Positions 20,587 to 29,178 of a stretch of DNA of 64,000 bases are shown piece by piece. The DNA comes from an uncultured Eubacteriales bacterium. Its GTDB lineage: Bacteria > Bacillota > Clostridia > Oscillospirales > Butyricicoccaceae. Position 1 is the first letter of the stretch. The number at the start of each line of letters is the position of its first letter. The notes beneath the pieces are model-generated. The model was not told the DNA's origin. It made no database searches and worked only from the letters and a program-made list of their open reading frames with translations. Location of the stretch: the NCBI GenBank assembly GCA_910586105.1, contig CAJUGU010000001.1, positions 7,033-71,032 on the forward strand, given 5' to 3'. The position numbers and the translations under genes were made by a program.

Positions 20587-20621
20587 AAAACCGGGTTTGC
20601 TATAGCGGCAAGCCCGGTTTT
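20587..20621. terminator. Bidirectional terminator
   Basis: AAAACCGGGTTTGC (20587-20600) pairs with GCAAGCCCGGTTTT (20608-20621), with one G-T pair and a short loop. The A-rich and T-rich flanks let it work on both strands. It separates the flavin reductase from the convergent minus-strand operon ending at 20630. Confidence 0.85.
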
Positions 20622-20629
20622 GCAAATGA

Positions 20630-20908
20630 TCATTTGCCTTGCCGTCGCTGTTGGTTCATTCGCTCAACGACCGCACGCTGGGCGGGGGAAAGGACGCGCG
20701 GCGGCACAACGCGCAGCCACTTCCTGGGAAGCTCAAAGGTCAGCCCTCCGGAATCGTTTGCCGCCGTCTGGCGCACGCGGTCAGGATAGGCGGCGCACAA
20801 CTCGGCGAGCTGCTTTTGCAAAGCTGGATTGTAAGTGAAAATGATTGCTGTACGTTCAGACTGATTATAAATTGCGATCGTTTCTCGCTCCAAACTGCTT
20901 AATTTCAT
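20630..20908 (-). CDS. Conserved element-associated protein (unknown function)
   Basis: A 92-residue protein starting MKLSSLERETIAIYNQSE. Small proteins with an ERETI-xx-YNxxE opening followed by a GGLTFELPRKWLRV-like segment are familiar to me from Firmicute conjugative elements, but no function is known. ATG 20908 is chosen over the frame start at 20953 because it falls directly after the upstream stop (20913-20915), suggesting coupling. It has a basic C-terminus (VVERMNQQRRQ) and no membrane segment. It is last in its operon, before the bidirectional terminator. Confidence 0.65.
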   Translation of the reverse strand: MKLSSLERETIAIYNQSERTAIIFTYNPALQKQLAELCAAYPDRVRQTAANDSGGLTFELPRKWLRVVPPRVLSPAQRAVVERMNQQRRQGK

Positions 20909-20912
20909 GGCA

Positions 20913-21338
20913 TCACCGTTCCGATTCATGACGTGGAGTGGTGGATGCTGCATGGCTTTCTGCGCGGCACTGTTTCAGGTTGTCGATTACAGAAGTTTTC
21001 GGCATTTCGTTGTTAATCATGCCGTCAATTTGGTTGTAATTCCCCTCGGCGCTCATTTCCGCAGCTGCAAGGTAATTCTCCGGCGCGACCTGCTGGAATG
21101 CTTTGATCTGCCCGTTTTCTGAGAAGATCGGGATGTAAAACTCAGGGATTTTGATATACATTCCATCCATTCCCGCGCCGCCCTGATAACGTCCTAAGGT
21201 ATCCTTTTCGCATTCCAGAAGAACCGTACCGTTTGTCAGCACATATCCCGGTTCAATCCGTCGCCGAAGCAGCCCATACGGAACGCCGACCCGGGCAATG
21301 CCGACTTCGGGGAGCGGAGCGTCTTTTTTATCACTCAT
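20913..21338 (-). CDS. Hypothetical element-associated protein
   Basis: A 141-residue protein from ATG 21338, which overlaps the stop of the XRE regulator (TGATG) and has AGGAGG upstream. The GTG at 21341 is a possible alternative. It contains YGLLRRRIEPGYVLTNGTVLLE and PEFYIPIFSENGQIKAF, suggesting a beta-rich N-terminal fold, then a polar tail. No signal peptide, membrane segment or catalytic motif is visible. I do not recognise the family. Its position between a regulator and the 20630 gene is all the context there is. Confidence 0.55.
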   Translation of the reverse strand: MSDKKDAPLPEVGIARVGVPYGLLRRRIEPGYVLTNGTVLLECEKDTLGRYQGGAGMDGMYIKIPEFYIPIFSENGQIKAFQQVAPENYLAAAEMSAEGNYNQIDGMINNEMPKTSVIDNLKQCRAESHAASTTPRHESER

Positions 21339-21718
21339 CACACATCCTCCTGCGCAGCGCTGATTGCGGACACGATACCATAAATGGCATCGTCCAGGGC
21401 ATCCAAAAGCGCGTCGGATTCCAGCGCGGCAAGGGTCAGAAGTTCATCTACCGTTTCGGTACTCAAACCCAGCATTTCTGCAAGTTCCTCCGCGCTGGGG
21501 GAACCGTCCCTGCCATCCAGCAGCCACTCATACGGCACGCCGAAAAAGCGTGCAATATCGCGGAACTGGTACACATCCGGGACGCTTGCGCCGCTCAGCC
21601 AGCGGTTGACGGTTGGCAGCTTTACACCTGCGGCGCAGGCAAGATTCTCACGCTTTTCGCCGGTATAAATCAGGAGGGTACGCAGGCGGCTGTCAATCTT
21701 TTTTGTCGTGTTTTTCAT
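21338..21718 (-). CDS. XRE-family helix-turn-helix regulator
   Basis: A 126-residue protein. Residues about 10-65 form a HTH_XRE domain (LACAAGVKLPTVNRWLSGASVP, then FRDIARFFGVPYEWLLDG), a DNA-binding fold common in element repressors. The C-terminal half is acidic and helical, probably for oligomerisation. The RBS is AAGGAG before ATG 21718. It starts 3 bases after the topoisomerase stop and overlaps the next gene, so it lies inside the operon. It may control this operon, though no operator is obvious. Confidence 0.85.
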   Translation of the reverse strand: MKNTTKKIDSRLRTLLIYTGEKRENLACAAGVKLPTVNRWLSGASVPDVYQFRDIARFFGVPYEWLLDGRDGSPSAEELAEMLGLSTETVDELLTLAALESDALLDALDDAIYGIVSAISAAQEDV

Positions 21719-21720
21719 TC

Positions 21721-23831
21721 TCAGTTCTCCTTCTTTTTATTGTCAAATTCCAGCTTGTAACGGACATATTTGCCGCCGTCGTCGTCCAAAACGACCACAG
21801 CATCGTACATGATGCCCTTTTTCTCTGAAAACAGATTCGTCAGACGAACCCGCCCTGTTTTCAAGAGCGCTGCAGCGATTTTTCGAGTTAGTTCCTTGCG
21901 TTTGCTGGTGAAAAATCGATCGTTTTTCCACATCGTAAAACCACATGACGGTTTGTCATAATAACCCTCGCAAAAGAAGCTCTTTTTGCCTTCAACTACG
22001 TTTTTACCGCAGCGGGGGCAAACGCCAACAACCGTGCGTCCAGACTGTGACAGTGCGGAGGACACGACTGTCACGGTTTCATAGGACTTAACCAGCGTCG
22101 AAAGCATTTCGATGATGCCGTTCATGAAATCCTCTGGGGACAATTCACCGCGTTCGACCGAGCCTAACTGTTCCTCCCATTCTGCGGTCAATTTGGCGGA
22201 TTTCAGCTGATCGGGCATCGCCCAAATCAGTGCTAAGCCTTTTTCGGTGGGAATGAGCAACTTTTTCTTGCGTTCCACGAAGCCGGAACGCACCAGCTTT
22301 TCAATCACTCCGGCACGGGTCGCGGGTGTTCCCAGCCCCTTGCGCTCTGCGTCCTCCAGCTTGGCGAAATCCTCTGCGCTGGCGTGCTCCATTGCCGCAA
22401 GAAGGGTGTCCTCGCTGAAATGCGTTGGAGGTGAGGTTGTGCCTTCTTTGAGCCGTGCATCTGCACCAGAAAGCTGCTGGCCGTCCGTCAATTCCGGAAA
22501 GGGCAAGGCTGATTCTTCCTGTTGTTTCTCCTTCTTTTTCAGAACGGAAGAAATGCCCGTTCGATCGCCTTCCAGCCTGCGGAGATTTCCGTGCGGCCTT
22601 TTGTGGTAAAAGAAGTGCCGCCACAATCGAGTGTGACGGCAGTTTCTTCGTAAATATGGGGTTCGCCCACAGCGCATAAAAGGCGGGCAGCAATCAGATA
22701 CAGGATGTTTCGCTCGCCTGTGGGAAGGGCAGAAAGGTCGGCGGCAGCGATTTCCGCCGTCGGGATAACCGCATGGTGATCGGAAACTTTGCTGTTGTCC
22801 ACCACCTGAGCGGAATTGACCGGAAGCGCTAAACCTTTCACAAATGGCAGCGTTGGAGCTACGGTTGCGCACAGCGCGGGAAGCCCCTCCTCCATATCCG
22901 TGGTCAAATAGCGGCTGTCCGTTCTCGGATAGGTCGCAAGCCGTTTCTCATAAAGTGCCTGCAAACAATCAAGCACCTGTTGAGCTGTAAAATCGAATAA
23001 TCGGTTCGCTTCACGCTGCAATGTGGTCAGATCGTAGAGCTTTGGCGGGCGTTCCGTTTTCTCTTTTCGGGTGATGGACTGCACTGCCGCAGTTTTTCCA
23101 AGGCAACCCAAACGCAGCTTTTCAGCGTCGGTTTTGGATGAAAACCTTTCACTTGCCGCATGAAACCCCTGCAAATCCAGCTCCACGGTGTAGAATTTCT
23201 CCTTTTTGAAGTTCGCAATGGCGGCTTCGCGCTCCGCAAGAAGCGCAAGGGTTGGCGTTTGCACACGCCCGATATTCAGCGTCTTGCCTTTATAAAGGCA
23301 GGTAAACAGGCGAGTGCCGTTAATGCCGATCAGCCAGTCCGCCTTTGCGCGGCAGAGCGCGGCCTGATATAAATTGTCGTAATTCTGACTATCCAGCAGA
23401 TGGTCGAATCCTTTGCGGATTGCCGCTTCCTCCATCGAGGAAATCCACAGTCGCTTGACCGGTTTCCGGCACCCGCACAGATTGTAGGTCAGCCGAAAAA
23501 TCAGTTCGCCCTCGCGCCCTGCATCGGTCGCACAGACCAGCGAATCTACACGTTCATCCTTCATCAGTGCGTCGAGGATCGAGAACTGCTTCTTCGTGTC
23601 GGGCAATACCCGGAACTGCCACGGGTCGGGCAAAATCGGCAAATCCGCATATGTCCATTTGGAGTAGCGCGGGTCGTAAGCATCTGCGGGGGCAAGCTCA
23701 ACCAGATGCCCGATGCACCAGCTCACCAGCCAGCCGTTCCCTTCCATGTAGCCGTCACGCCGGCTTTTTGCTCCAAGCACTTTTGCCAGAGCCATCGCAA
23801 CCGACGGTTTCTCAGATATCACAAGTTTTAT
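21721..23831 (-). pseudogene. topB: DNA topoisomerase III (TopB-like), interrupted by one frameshift
   Basis: A type IA topoisomerase, common on conjugative elements. The first part (23822 to 22539) has the Toprim start VISEKPSVAMALAKVLGA, the acidic ATDAGREGELIFR, and the active-site tyrosine in RLATYPRTDSRYL. It runs into TGA at 22539-22541 after AIERAFLPF. The correct continuation, LKKKEKQQEESALPF, lies one base back (-1) in the frame ending at 21721, and includes LGTPATRAGVIEKL and a zinc-ribbon-like CPRCGKNV. One lost base explains the break, which falls in the variable linker, so active fragments or a sequencing error are possible. Relatives begin MKLVI; here that codon is ATA (23829-23831), leaving GTG 23822 or ATA as start. 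Confidence 0.8.
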
Positions 23832-24010
23832 TTTTTATCACTCCGTTTCATCAATTTTCGGTAGCAAATCCCAATGCAGGGCGAACCGCGCCCATAGGAA
23901 CATCCCGCACAGGGATGCTCTTGGGGTAGCTCGGCGGGCGGTTCCGGCTCCTGCCGTTCGTTTGGCCTTTGGGACATCATCCATTCGTAGGGGCTGTCGG
24001 TGAATCGCAT
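23828..24010 (-). CDS. Small cysteine-containing element protein
   Basis: A 60-residue protein (MRFTDSPYEWMMSQ...) with a Pro/Glu-rich middle and a cysteine cluster, HPCAGCSYGRGSPCIGICYRK, spaced like a metal-binding knuckle. Short ORFs with this cluster lie between DUF4366 and topB in related elements. Its ATG overlaps the DUF4366 stop (TAATG), and its TAA adjoins the presumed topoisomerase start, so the three are tightly coupled. The function is unknown. Confidence 0.6.
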   Translation of the reverse strand: MRFTDSPYEWMMSQRPNERQEPEPPAELPQEHPCAGCSYGRGSPCIGICYRKLMKRSDKK

Positions 24011-25419
24011 TACGGCTCGTCCTCCGGCTCTCCATAGTAATCGTCCGGATAATCCGGTTCATCAGGTTCGCCGTAGGGGTCGCGCTCCGGCTCCGGCGCG
24101 TCGTCTTCGTTGACCATTTCCTCCTCGCCGTCGTCAATCAGCTCGTCGAAATCTTCTGCGTCGTCAAGAGCCTTTTTCGGCTTATAAATCTTGAAATACC
24201 AGCCGATACCGCCAGCAGCCAGCGCCGCAAACAAAGCCAGAATCAGCGTGCCAGTATTGCTTTTTTCCTGCTTTTTCGGCTCAGTTTCGGTATCTTCTGC
24301 GGGTTCGGGAGTCCTTCCAGTACAATCTTTCATAGAAATTGCGCAGACCGGACAACCGGTATTGACCTCTCCGGGAGCGCATTTTTCCTTACAGCTACAG
24401 ACCGGTTCTGGCTCCGGGATTGCTGACTGCGACGAATCATCGGTTTTTTTATCTTTTTCCGCCATCGAAAGCAGGTCGGATTCCTTCACTGTGTCAAGTA
24501 AATACACGTTTTCGCTGTCACGCGCCTTATCAATAATCAGATAAAATGTGTTATCATCTTTTGTCGATACGGTAAAAAACTCTTTGCCGTCTTCATCGGT
24601 CACGTTGTCCATAACGGTGCCTTGTCCATTCGGGGTCAGGGTTTTTGAAGAATCTGTCCTATTGGTAGGTTCTTCGCTGACAGGAATCGCCGATACAGAC
24701 GGCTTTTCGTCTGCATCCGGTTTGACAACGGATGTAGTGGGCTTGGTATTGGTTGCCTGAGTGCTGGCAGAAACCAACTGCGGACTGCTTGCGGCAGGCT
24801 TCTGATAACCCGTATTTTTGATTGATACAGGTTGAGAAGTGTTTCCGGCGCGGTCGGTCGCCTGCAAAGAAATCTGCGCGACACTGCCGATATTTTTCAG
24901 TGGCACGCTCAGCGTTCCCGTTGCGGGGTAAGTAAAGCTTTTTCCCGCGACCAAAACCTCCGTCACGCCGGAGAGATCATCGCTGCACTCCACCTTGAGC
25001 GTGTCGCCGCTGATATGGCCCTTCACGGTCGGCGGGGTACGGTCAAAGCATTCGATATAGCGCGAATTTTCATAAATTTTCCCGTCCTGACCGGTTACGC
25101 GGACGTAAACAGTGCAATTATCGGATATATTCACCACGCCATAACAACGGCTGTCCCTTTGTTCCAGGTCGTTGGTGATATCCTTCCAGTTGCCGCCCTC
25201 AACCTTCACCTGCACCGACGAAAAACCGTTCCCGGCTTCATCGATAATGCAGATTTTTGCGAAGGTGCTTTGCGCCGCCCAGTCCGCAGGCAGCAGGATT
25301 TGGGCGGAAATTGCATCCGCGTCAGCGGCATAAGCTGCGCCTGCCGGAAGCATCACGCCGCTGCTCAAAATCAAGCATAAAAGCAGTGCGGTTGTGCGTT
25401 TCAAAAGTGTCGTTTTCAC
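24010..25419 (-). CDS. DUF4366 family membrane-anchored secreted protein
   Basis: A 469-residue protein. The signal peptide at residues 1-32 (KRTTALLLCLILSSGVML...AAYA) leads into an extracellular region of two or three Ig-like beta segments (about 40-200), a Ser/Thr/Pro-rich linker, and the conserved DUF4366 core GKEFFTVSTKDDNTFYLIID (about 280-300). A cysteine cluster CSCKEKC...CPVC follows, then one membrane helix (TGTLILALFAALAAGGIGWY, near 400) and a very acidic cytoplasmic tail. DUF4366 proteins always accompany the transfer operon of this element family and probably act at the envelope. The gene follows DUF4315 with a 3-base gap. Confidence 0.85.
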   Translation of the reverse strand: MKTTLLKRTTALLLCLILSSGVMLPAGAAYAADADAISAQILLPADWAAQSTFAKICIIDEAGNGFSSVQVKVEGGNWKDITNDLEQRDSRCYGVVNISDNCTVYVRVTGQDGKIYENSRYIECFDRTPPTVKGHISGDTLKVECSDDLSGVTEVLVAGKSFTYPATGTLSVPLKNIGSVAQISLQATDRAGNTSQPVSIKNTGYQKPAASSPQLVSASTQATNTKPTTSVVKPDADEKPSVSAIPVSEEPTNRTDSSKTLTPNGQGTVMDNVTDEDGKEFFTVSTKDDNTFYLIIDKARDSENVYLLDTVKESDLLSMAEKDKKTDDSSQSAIPEPEPVCSCKEKCAPGEVNTGCPVCAISMKDCTGRTPEPAEDTETEPKKQEKSNTGTLILALFAALAAGGIGWYFKIYKPKKALDDAEDFDELIDDGEEEMVNEDDAPEPERDPYGEPDEPDYPDDYYGEPEDEP

Positions 25420-25422
25420 GAA

Positions 25423-25668
25423 TTATTCCTCCTTCGTCAAATTCATTGCGGGCGGCTCTTTCGCGGAGCGGATCAGGTCAAGCAGATCGCGCAGTTCTTC
25501 TGGCGATGCCGCAACGCTGCGGACTGCCTGCAAAATAGTAAGGTTTTCCTGCTCAGTGATTTGTCGCTCGATATCGCGCACCCGCGCCTGCCATTCGCTA
25601 GCTTTTTCTTTAGCTTTTATGAGTTCGCCCTTCAATCGGTCGATCTTGCTTTCTCGTGATTCACGCAT
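25423..25668 (-). CDS. DUF4315 family protein
   Basis: An 81-residue coiled-coil protein from ATG 25668 (MRESRESKIDRLKGEL), with GGAGGT eight bases upstream. The longer frame to 25707 overlaps the previous gene and lacks such a site. The helical start, ITEQENLTILQAVRSV and PEELRDLLDLI match DUF4315. It overlaps the end of the radical-SAM-like gene by 8 bases and precedes DUF4366, the standard order in Tn1549-like elements. The role is unknown. Confidence 0.8.
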   Translation of the reverse strand: MRESRESKIDRLKGELIKAKEKASEWQARVRDIERQITEQENLTILQAVRSVAASPEELRDLLDLIRSAKEPPAMNLTKEE

Positions 25669-26570
25669 GGTTTTTACCTCCAATCCTGCCGGGGATGTAA
25701 TCGGCAAAGTCCTTTACTGTGTTGAAAATGCGCTTGTTATTCACCCAGCGTTGAAGCTGGCGGGTAATCGCCGGAGCGTTCGGGCGGTCGTAGACCATCA
25801 CAAACGGTTCAAATCCCATATCGCGCAGAGTTTCTACTCGGTACAAATCCTGCTCATGTGTGCTGCCGAAGTTGGTCAGCACATACACGCGCCGCCTGCG
25901 GGCACTGCGAATGTTGGTCAGTTCCAAAAACTTCTGAAAGTAACCGGTCAGATCATCGTTTGGATTATCCCATGCGAAATGAACCGCCTTGGTTTTGACC
26001 TTGTTCAGCAGCGCTACGTTATCCGGCGTGATCAGCCGCACGTCCAGACCTTGTGAGAAATCCACCCACGCGCGGCTCTCCGCAAGCTGTAAAATCAGCT
26101 TTTCATGGTTAGGGCAGGCGAGTAAATTTGCGTCAAGCAGCTTGATTTCCCGCTGTCCGCGCCAAAATTCGGAAAGGTCAGCGGTTTGAATGCTCCGCCG
26201 GCCTTCTTTCTGGCTGACAATGCAAAATCCGCAGTTTCTAAGGACAACCTCGGCTCAAAAAGCCGTAGGCCGTGTCCGAAAACTGCGGATAAAGGGCATA
26301 ATCCGGGTAAATGTGTTCCACTTCATCGGGAAGATTGCCCGAAAGCCCGTAACCTGTGCCGCCCTTGATAACTTCGTCGGCATTGGTTACAAAAATAGTA
26401 TCTTTTGAATAGGTATCCGTGAACACCCGGCTCTTGTAAACAAGGTCGTAATCTCCCTCCGGATTCCACCACTCGACCTGATCTCCCTGCGCCTTATGAT
26501 AGGCGGAGAGTTTCATTAAGCAGAGATTCGGCCAATTATGGGAATCCACATCGATCAATCCGATTTTCAT
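25661..26570 (-). pseudogene. Radical-SAM-like element protein, broken by a one-base insertion
   Basis: The N-terminal part from ATG 26570 (AGGAG upstream) starts MKIGLIDVDSHNWPNL and reads to YGFLSRGCP, then TAG at 26238-26240. Removing one T there continues in the next frame as RNCGFCIVSQKEGRRS... and runs to 25661 (VDFSQGLDVRL, VHFAWDNP, VYVLTNFGSTHEQDLYR). The joined product of about 303 residues matches the radical-SAM-like protein carried between the hydrolase and DUF4315 in this element family. The break falls inside the CxxxCxxC iron-sulfur motif (CPRNCGFC), so without frame correction the enzyme cannot be made. Its substrate is unknown. The intact reading on both sides suggests a recent mutation or a sequencing error. 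Confidence 0.8.
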
Positions 26571-26580
26571 AAACGCTCCT

Positions 26581-26652
26581 TTATGGTATTCTGGCATATG
26601 CATAGAAATGTTCCTGCCAATAGCTGTTATTAACGCTCGCATAGGAAATTGG
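26581..26652 (-). CDS. Exon 2 of the M23-NlpC/P60 hydrolase gene
   Basis: Twenty-three codons plus TAA (PISYASVNNSYWQEHFYAYARIP), directly after the 3' end of the group II intron. The uninterrupted paralogue at 60479-63154 ends PIQFASIESNYWKQHFYAFTRIP, so this is the missing C-terminus of the gene whose first exon ends at 29179. The reading frame is restored exactly when the intron is removed. Confidence 0.9.
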   Translation of the reverse strand, partial: PISYASVNNSYWQEHFYAYARIP

Positions 26653-26748
26653 GTAGAGTAGGAAAGCGCCGCCTTACCACGTTTCCGCAGCAGGTTTGCG
26701 CAGACCCCTCTCAGAACCGGACTTACCCCTCTCGGAGTATCTCGGCTC
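26653..26748 (-). ncRNA. Group II intron domains V and VI
   Basis: Domain V is 26714-26748: a 35-base hairpin beginning GAGCCGAGATAC, with a GAGA-type loop, and closing with CCGGTTC. It holds the catalytic core. The remaining 61 bases to 26653 fold as domain VI, with pairing of GAGAGG-like and CCTACTC-like ends, and carry the branch-point region. Confidence 0.75.
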
Positions 26749-26779
26749 GCCGTCTTTGCTCCACTGCAAAAATAACTTA

Positions 26780-28570
26780 TCAGAATCCATGATGAATTTT
26801 CACATGACAGTCGTGACAAACTGCCAGAGTTTTGCGGCGCTTCGCAATCATCACCTGTTCCCAGGGCTTTTTCCCGTTCAGGTTTTTGACCTTGTTTACA
26901 TGGTGAATTTCCAACTTCACATCAGTCGCGCCGCAGAGTTCACATTTCTTTGCTTTCAGTCGGGCATCGAATGTAGTCCTGCCTTTTGTAATCATAGGAA
27001 TCACTGTAGGCTGAATGTCCTCACACGTTTTGCCCTCAATCTCATTAAATTTCGCGAGACAGCGCACTTTGGACCCGGATTTTGTTTCATAGGGAATGCC
27101 CCATCGCTTCTTTCCGACGCGGTACTTGTCGTAGATTTTGGACAACTTGCACTTGTGCTTCCCCGCCAGCGTTTTCAAACAGCTATACTCCATCAGGTAA
27201 CTGAAATAGTTCAAACATCTGTAGTTGCTGGCAAGAAAATAGTAATTGCAAAGCCCTCTCAGTTCCGCATCAAAAATCGTCACAATTTCCAAATCCGTGT
27301 GCCGCAGTAAAGACAACCGCGCAACCGGCTCCAGTTTTCCGTTATCCGCCCTCTGTCGGACTGCATCTCTTGCAAACAGGAATTTTTCAATCTTATCCTG
27401 TAGAGGAATCAGCAGTTCAACGGTGTTATTCATTGTCCGCTGTTTGCACTTTTTCCACGGCTTTACCTGCTGGTCATGGCGTACCCTCACATCATAGCTG
27501 AGAAATCGCGCACATTCACTGCTATGGGTAATCAGCGTTTTTTCCTGACTCAATTCCATTTTCAGGGTGTCACGGATAAACTCCGTCAATTTTGCTTTCA
27601 TCCATTCACAGTCCTGTTTGCTTCCATTAACAGCAATCAGAAAATCATCGGCATACCGGACATATTTCAGTTTCTTGTCGTTGCAAAGTTTTGCGGGAGT
27701 TTTTCTTAGTTTCTTTCCAACCGCAACATATTCTGCAATCAGCTTGTCCCGCTCTGCTCCCGGCTTCCGCCTGTTGATTTTTCGCTTGATATTTGCACGT
27801 TTTCTCTGTAATACTGCATATTCAGGCGTCACAGTATAGGGAGTTTTGTTGTCAAAGGATTTCTTCAATTCTTCAACGAATCTGTCCAGTTCGTTCAAAT
27901 AGATATTCGCCAGGATGGGCGAAATAATCCCGCCCTGCGGACAGCCGCTGTAGGTGCCGTAATACTTCCAGTCCTCCATATATCCGGCGTTCAAAAACGT
28001 CCGCAGGAGCTTGAGAAATCTGGCATCCTTGATTTTCTTTCCAATAACAGCAATCAAAACAGAGTGGTCGATGTTGTCAAAACAGCCTTTGATGTCGCCT
28101 TCGACAAACCATTTTGCGCCGATAAATTCGTGCGAAAGCTGTGACAGGGCCGTATGACAGCTTCTTCCGGGCCGGAATCCATGGGAATAGTTCGAGAACA
28201 CCGGCTCATAAACCGCTTCCAGTATCATGCGCATTACTTCCTGCACCAGCTTGTCCGTGAAAGTTGGCAAACCCAACGGACGCATTTTGCCGTTCGATTT
28301 CTGAATATAGGTGCGCCGCACAGGTTTCGGACGGTAGGTCTCACTTCTCAGTGCGTCAATAATTCTTGTCACATACTCCTCGCTGAATCCGTCCGCCGTA
28401 TCATTGTCCACGCCTTTTGTAGCGGCACCATTATTGGAATACAGGTGCTGGTAGGCGATGTAGTAGATGTCCGGGCGGAGCATATAGCGAAAGAGCCTTG
28501 TAAATATTTCATCATGGTGTTTGCTTGAGTTTTCCTGCAATTTGGTCAAAATCTCTATCGTTGGTTTCAA
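26780..28570 (-). CDS. ltrA: Group II intron reverse transcriptase/maturase with HNH endonuclease domain
   Basis: A 596-residue intron-encoded protein. The reverse transcriptase domain (about 50-350) has GFRPGRSCHTAL, CFDNIDHSVL, SGCPQGGIISPILANIYL and the catalytic YADD (near 306). The maturase X domain follows (about 370-500). The C-terminus is an HNH endonuclease: CELCG, HHVNKVKNL and CHDCHVKIH (about 541-595). It would help the intron fold for splicing and drive target-primed insertion. The start is TTG 28570 with GGGAGG upstream. The ORF is complete and undamaged, and sits in intron domain IV. Confidence 0.93.
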   Translation of the reverse strand: MKPTIEILTKLQENSSKHHDEIFTRLFRYMLRPDIYYIAYQHLYSNNGAATKGVDNDTADGFSEEYVTRIIDALRSETYRPKPVRRTYIQKSNGKMRPLGLPTFTDKLVQEVMRMILEAVYEPVFSNYSHGFRPGRSCHTALSQLSHEFIGAKWFVEGDIKGCFDNIDHSVLIAVIGKKIKDARFLKLLRTFLNAGYMEDWKYYGTYSGCPQGGIISPILANIYLNELDRFVEELKKSFDNKTPYTVTPEYAVLQRKRANIKRKINRRKPGAERDKLIAEYVAVGKKLRKTPAKLCNDKKLKYVRYADDFLIAVNGSKQDCEWMKAKLTEFIRDTLKMELSQEKTLITHSSECARFLSYDVRVRHDQQVKPWKKCKQRTMNNTVELLIPLQDKIEKFLFARDAVRQRADNGKLEPVARLSLLRHTDLEIVTIFDAELRGLCNYYFLASNYRCLNYFSYLMEYSCLKTLAGKHKCKLSKIYDKYRVGKKRWGIPYETKSGSKVRCLAKFNEIEGKTCEDIQPTVIPMITKGRTTFDARLKAKKCELCGATDVKLEIHHVNKVKNLNGKKPWEQVMIAKRRKTLAVCHDCHVKIHHGF

Positions 28571-29178
28571 TGAGGTTTTCCTCCCTAATCAATTTTGATT
28601 TTGATACGCTCAGACTGCATCCCTTCGCCATGTGAGCGGTTCTCCCGCATCCGTTTTTACGGCTTTCCCTGTCAGTTCAGGGTTCTCAGACTACTATGGA
28701 TGCTCCGTTGCCCTGCCGGATTTTCAGTGTCTGCCACATAGCCCTTTCAGGCGTTCCGGTTTAGGCAATCTCCAGTTAACGGAAGTAGTAGGCAAATGTG
28801 AATTGTCGGTAATGTGCTTTCGTTCCGTTAACGCCGGTTCTCCGGCGCGCCGTGCGTCATATTTGATAACGTATCAGAGGGCAACCCTCTCTGATACCGT
28901 CCGCACCGCAGGTTTCAGGCAAATTTCCTGCGCCCGCACTGAACAGGGGCTGGGAACTCGCAAGATTCAAACCCAGAATCATCCTCATATTCACTTATCC
29001 TTGCAGTTCAGTCGCACCCGATTGCCTTTAGGTGACTTACCGCTTTCCTGACGTGCTCTGTTCCCGTGTCAGCTTTCGCCTTTCGGTTAGTCAGGTGGAT
29101 TCCCGCGTTATCTTACGGGGTAGGGCCTTTCTCTGTCCTCCTTTCGTCTACTTCTACTTCCGTCCTATCTGGACGCAC

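Larger units (their letters stand above)
26653..29178 (-). mobile_element. Group II intron, 2526 bases
   Basis: The 5' end GTGCGTCCAG begins at 29178 (minus strand), a typical group II start. The 3' end is CTACTCTAC at 26653-26661, with the usual final A-pyrimidine. Removing it joins GGC AAT to CCA ATT in frame within the NlpC/P60 gene. Bases 28571-29178 are the non-coding 5' domains. The maturase ORF follows, and domains V and VI lie at the 3' end. The exon end GGCAAT could pair with ATTGCC at 28765-28770 (minus strand) as IBS1-EBS1. All parts are present, so it is probably splicing-competent. Confidence 0.9.

Noticed and set aside
22530..22580. Programmed frameshift in topB
   Set aside because: No slippery heptamer or downstream pseudoknot is visible, and other members of the family are single frames, so a simple one-base loss is more likely.
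29113..29178. The last 21 codons plus stop of the hydrolase frame as its natural C-terminus
   Set aside because: They lie in the intron 5' end (GTGCGTCC...), are unlike any NlpC domain, and the true C-terminus is found after the intron.
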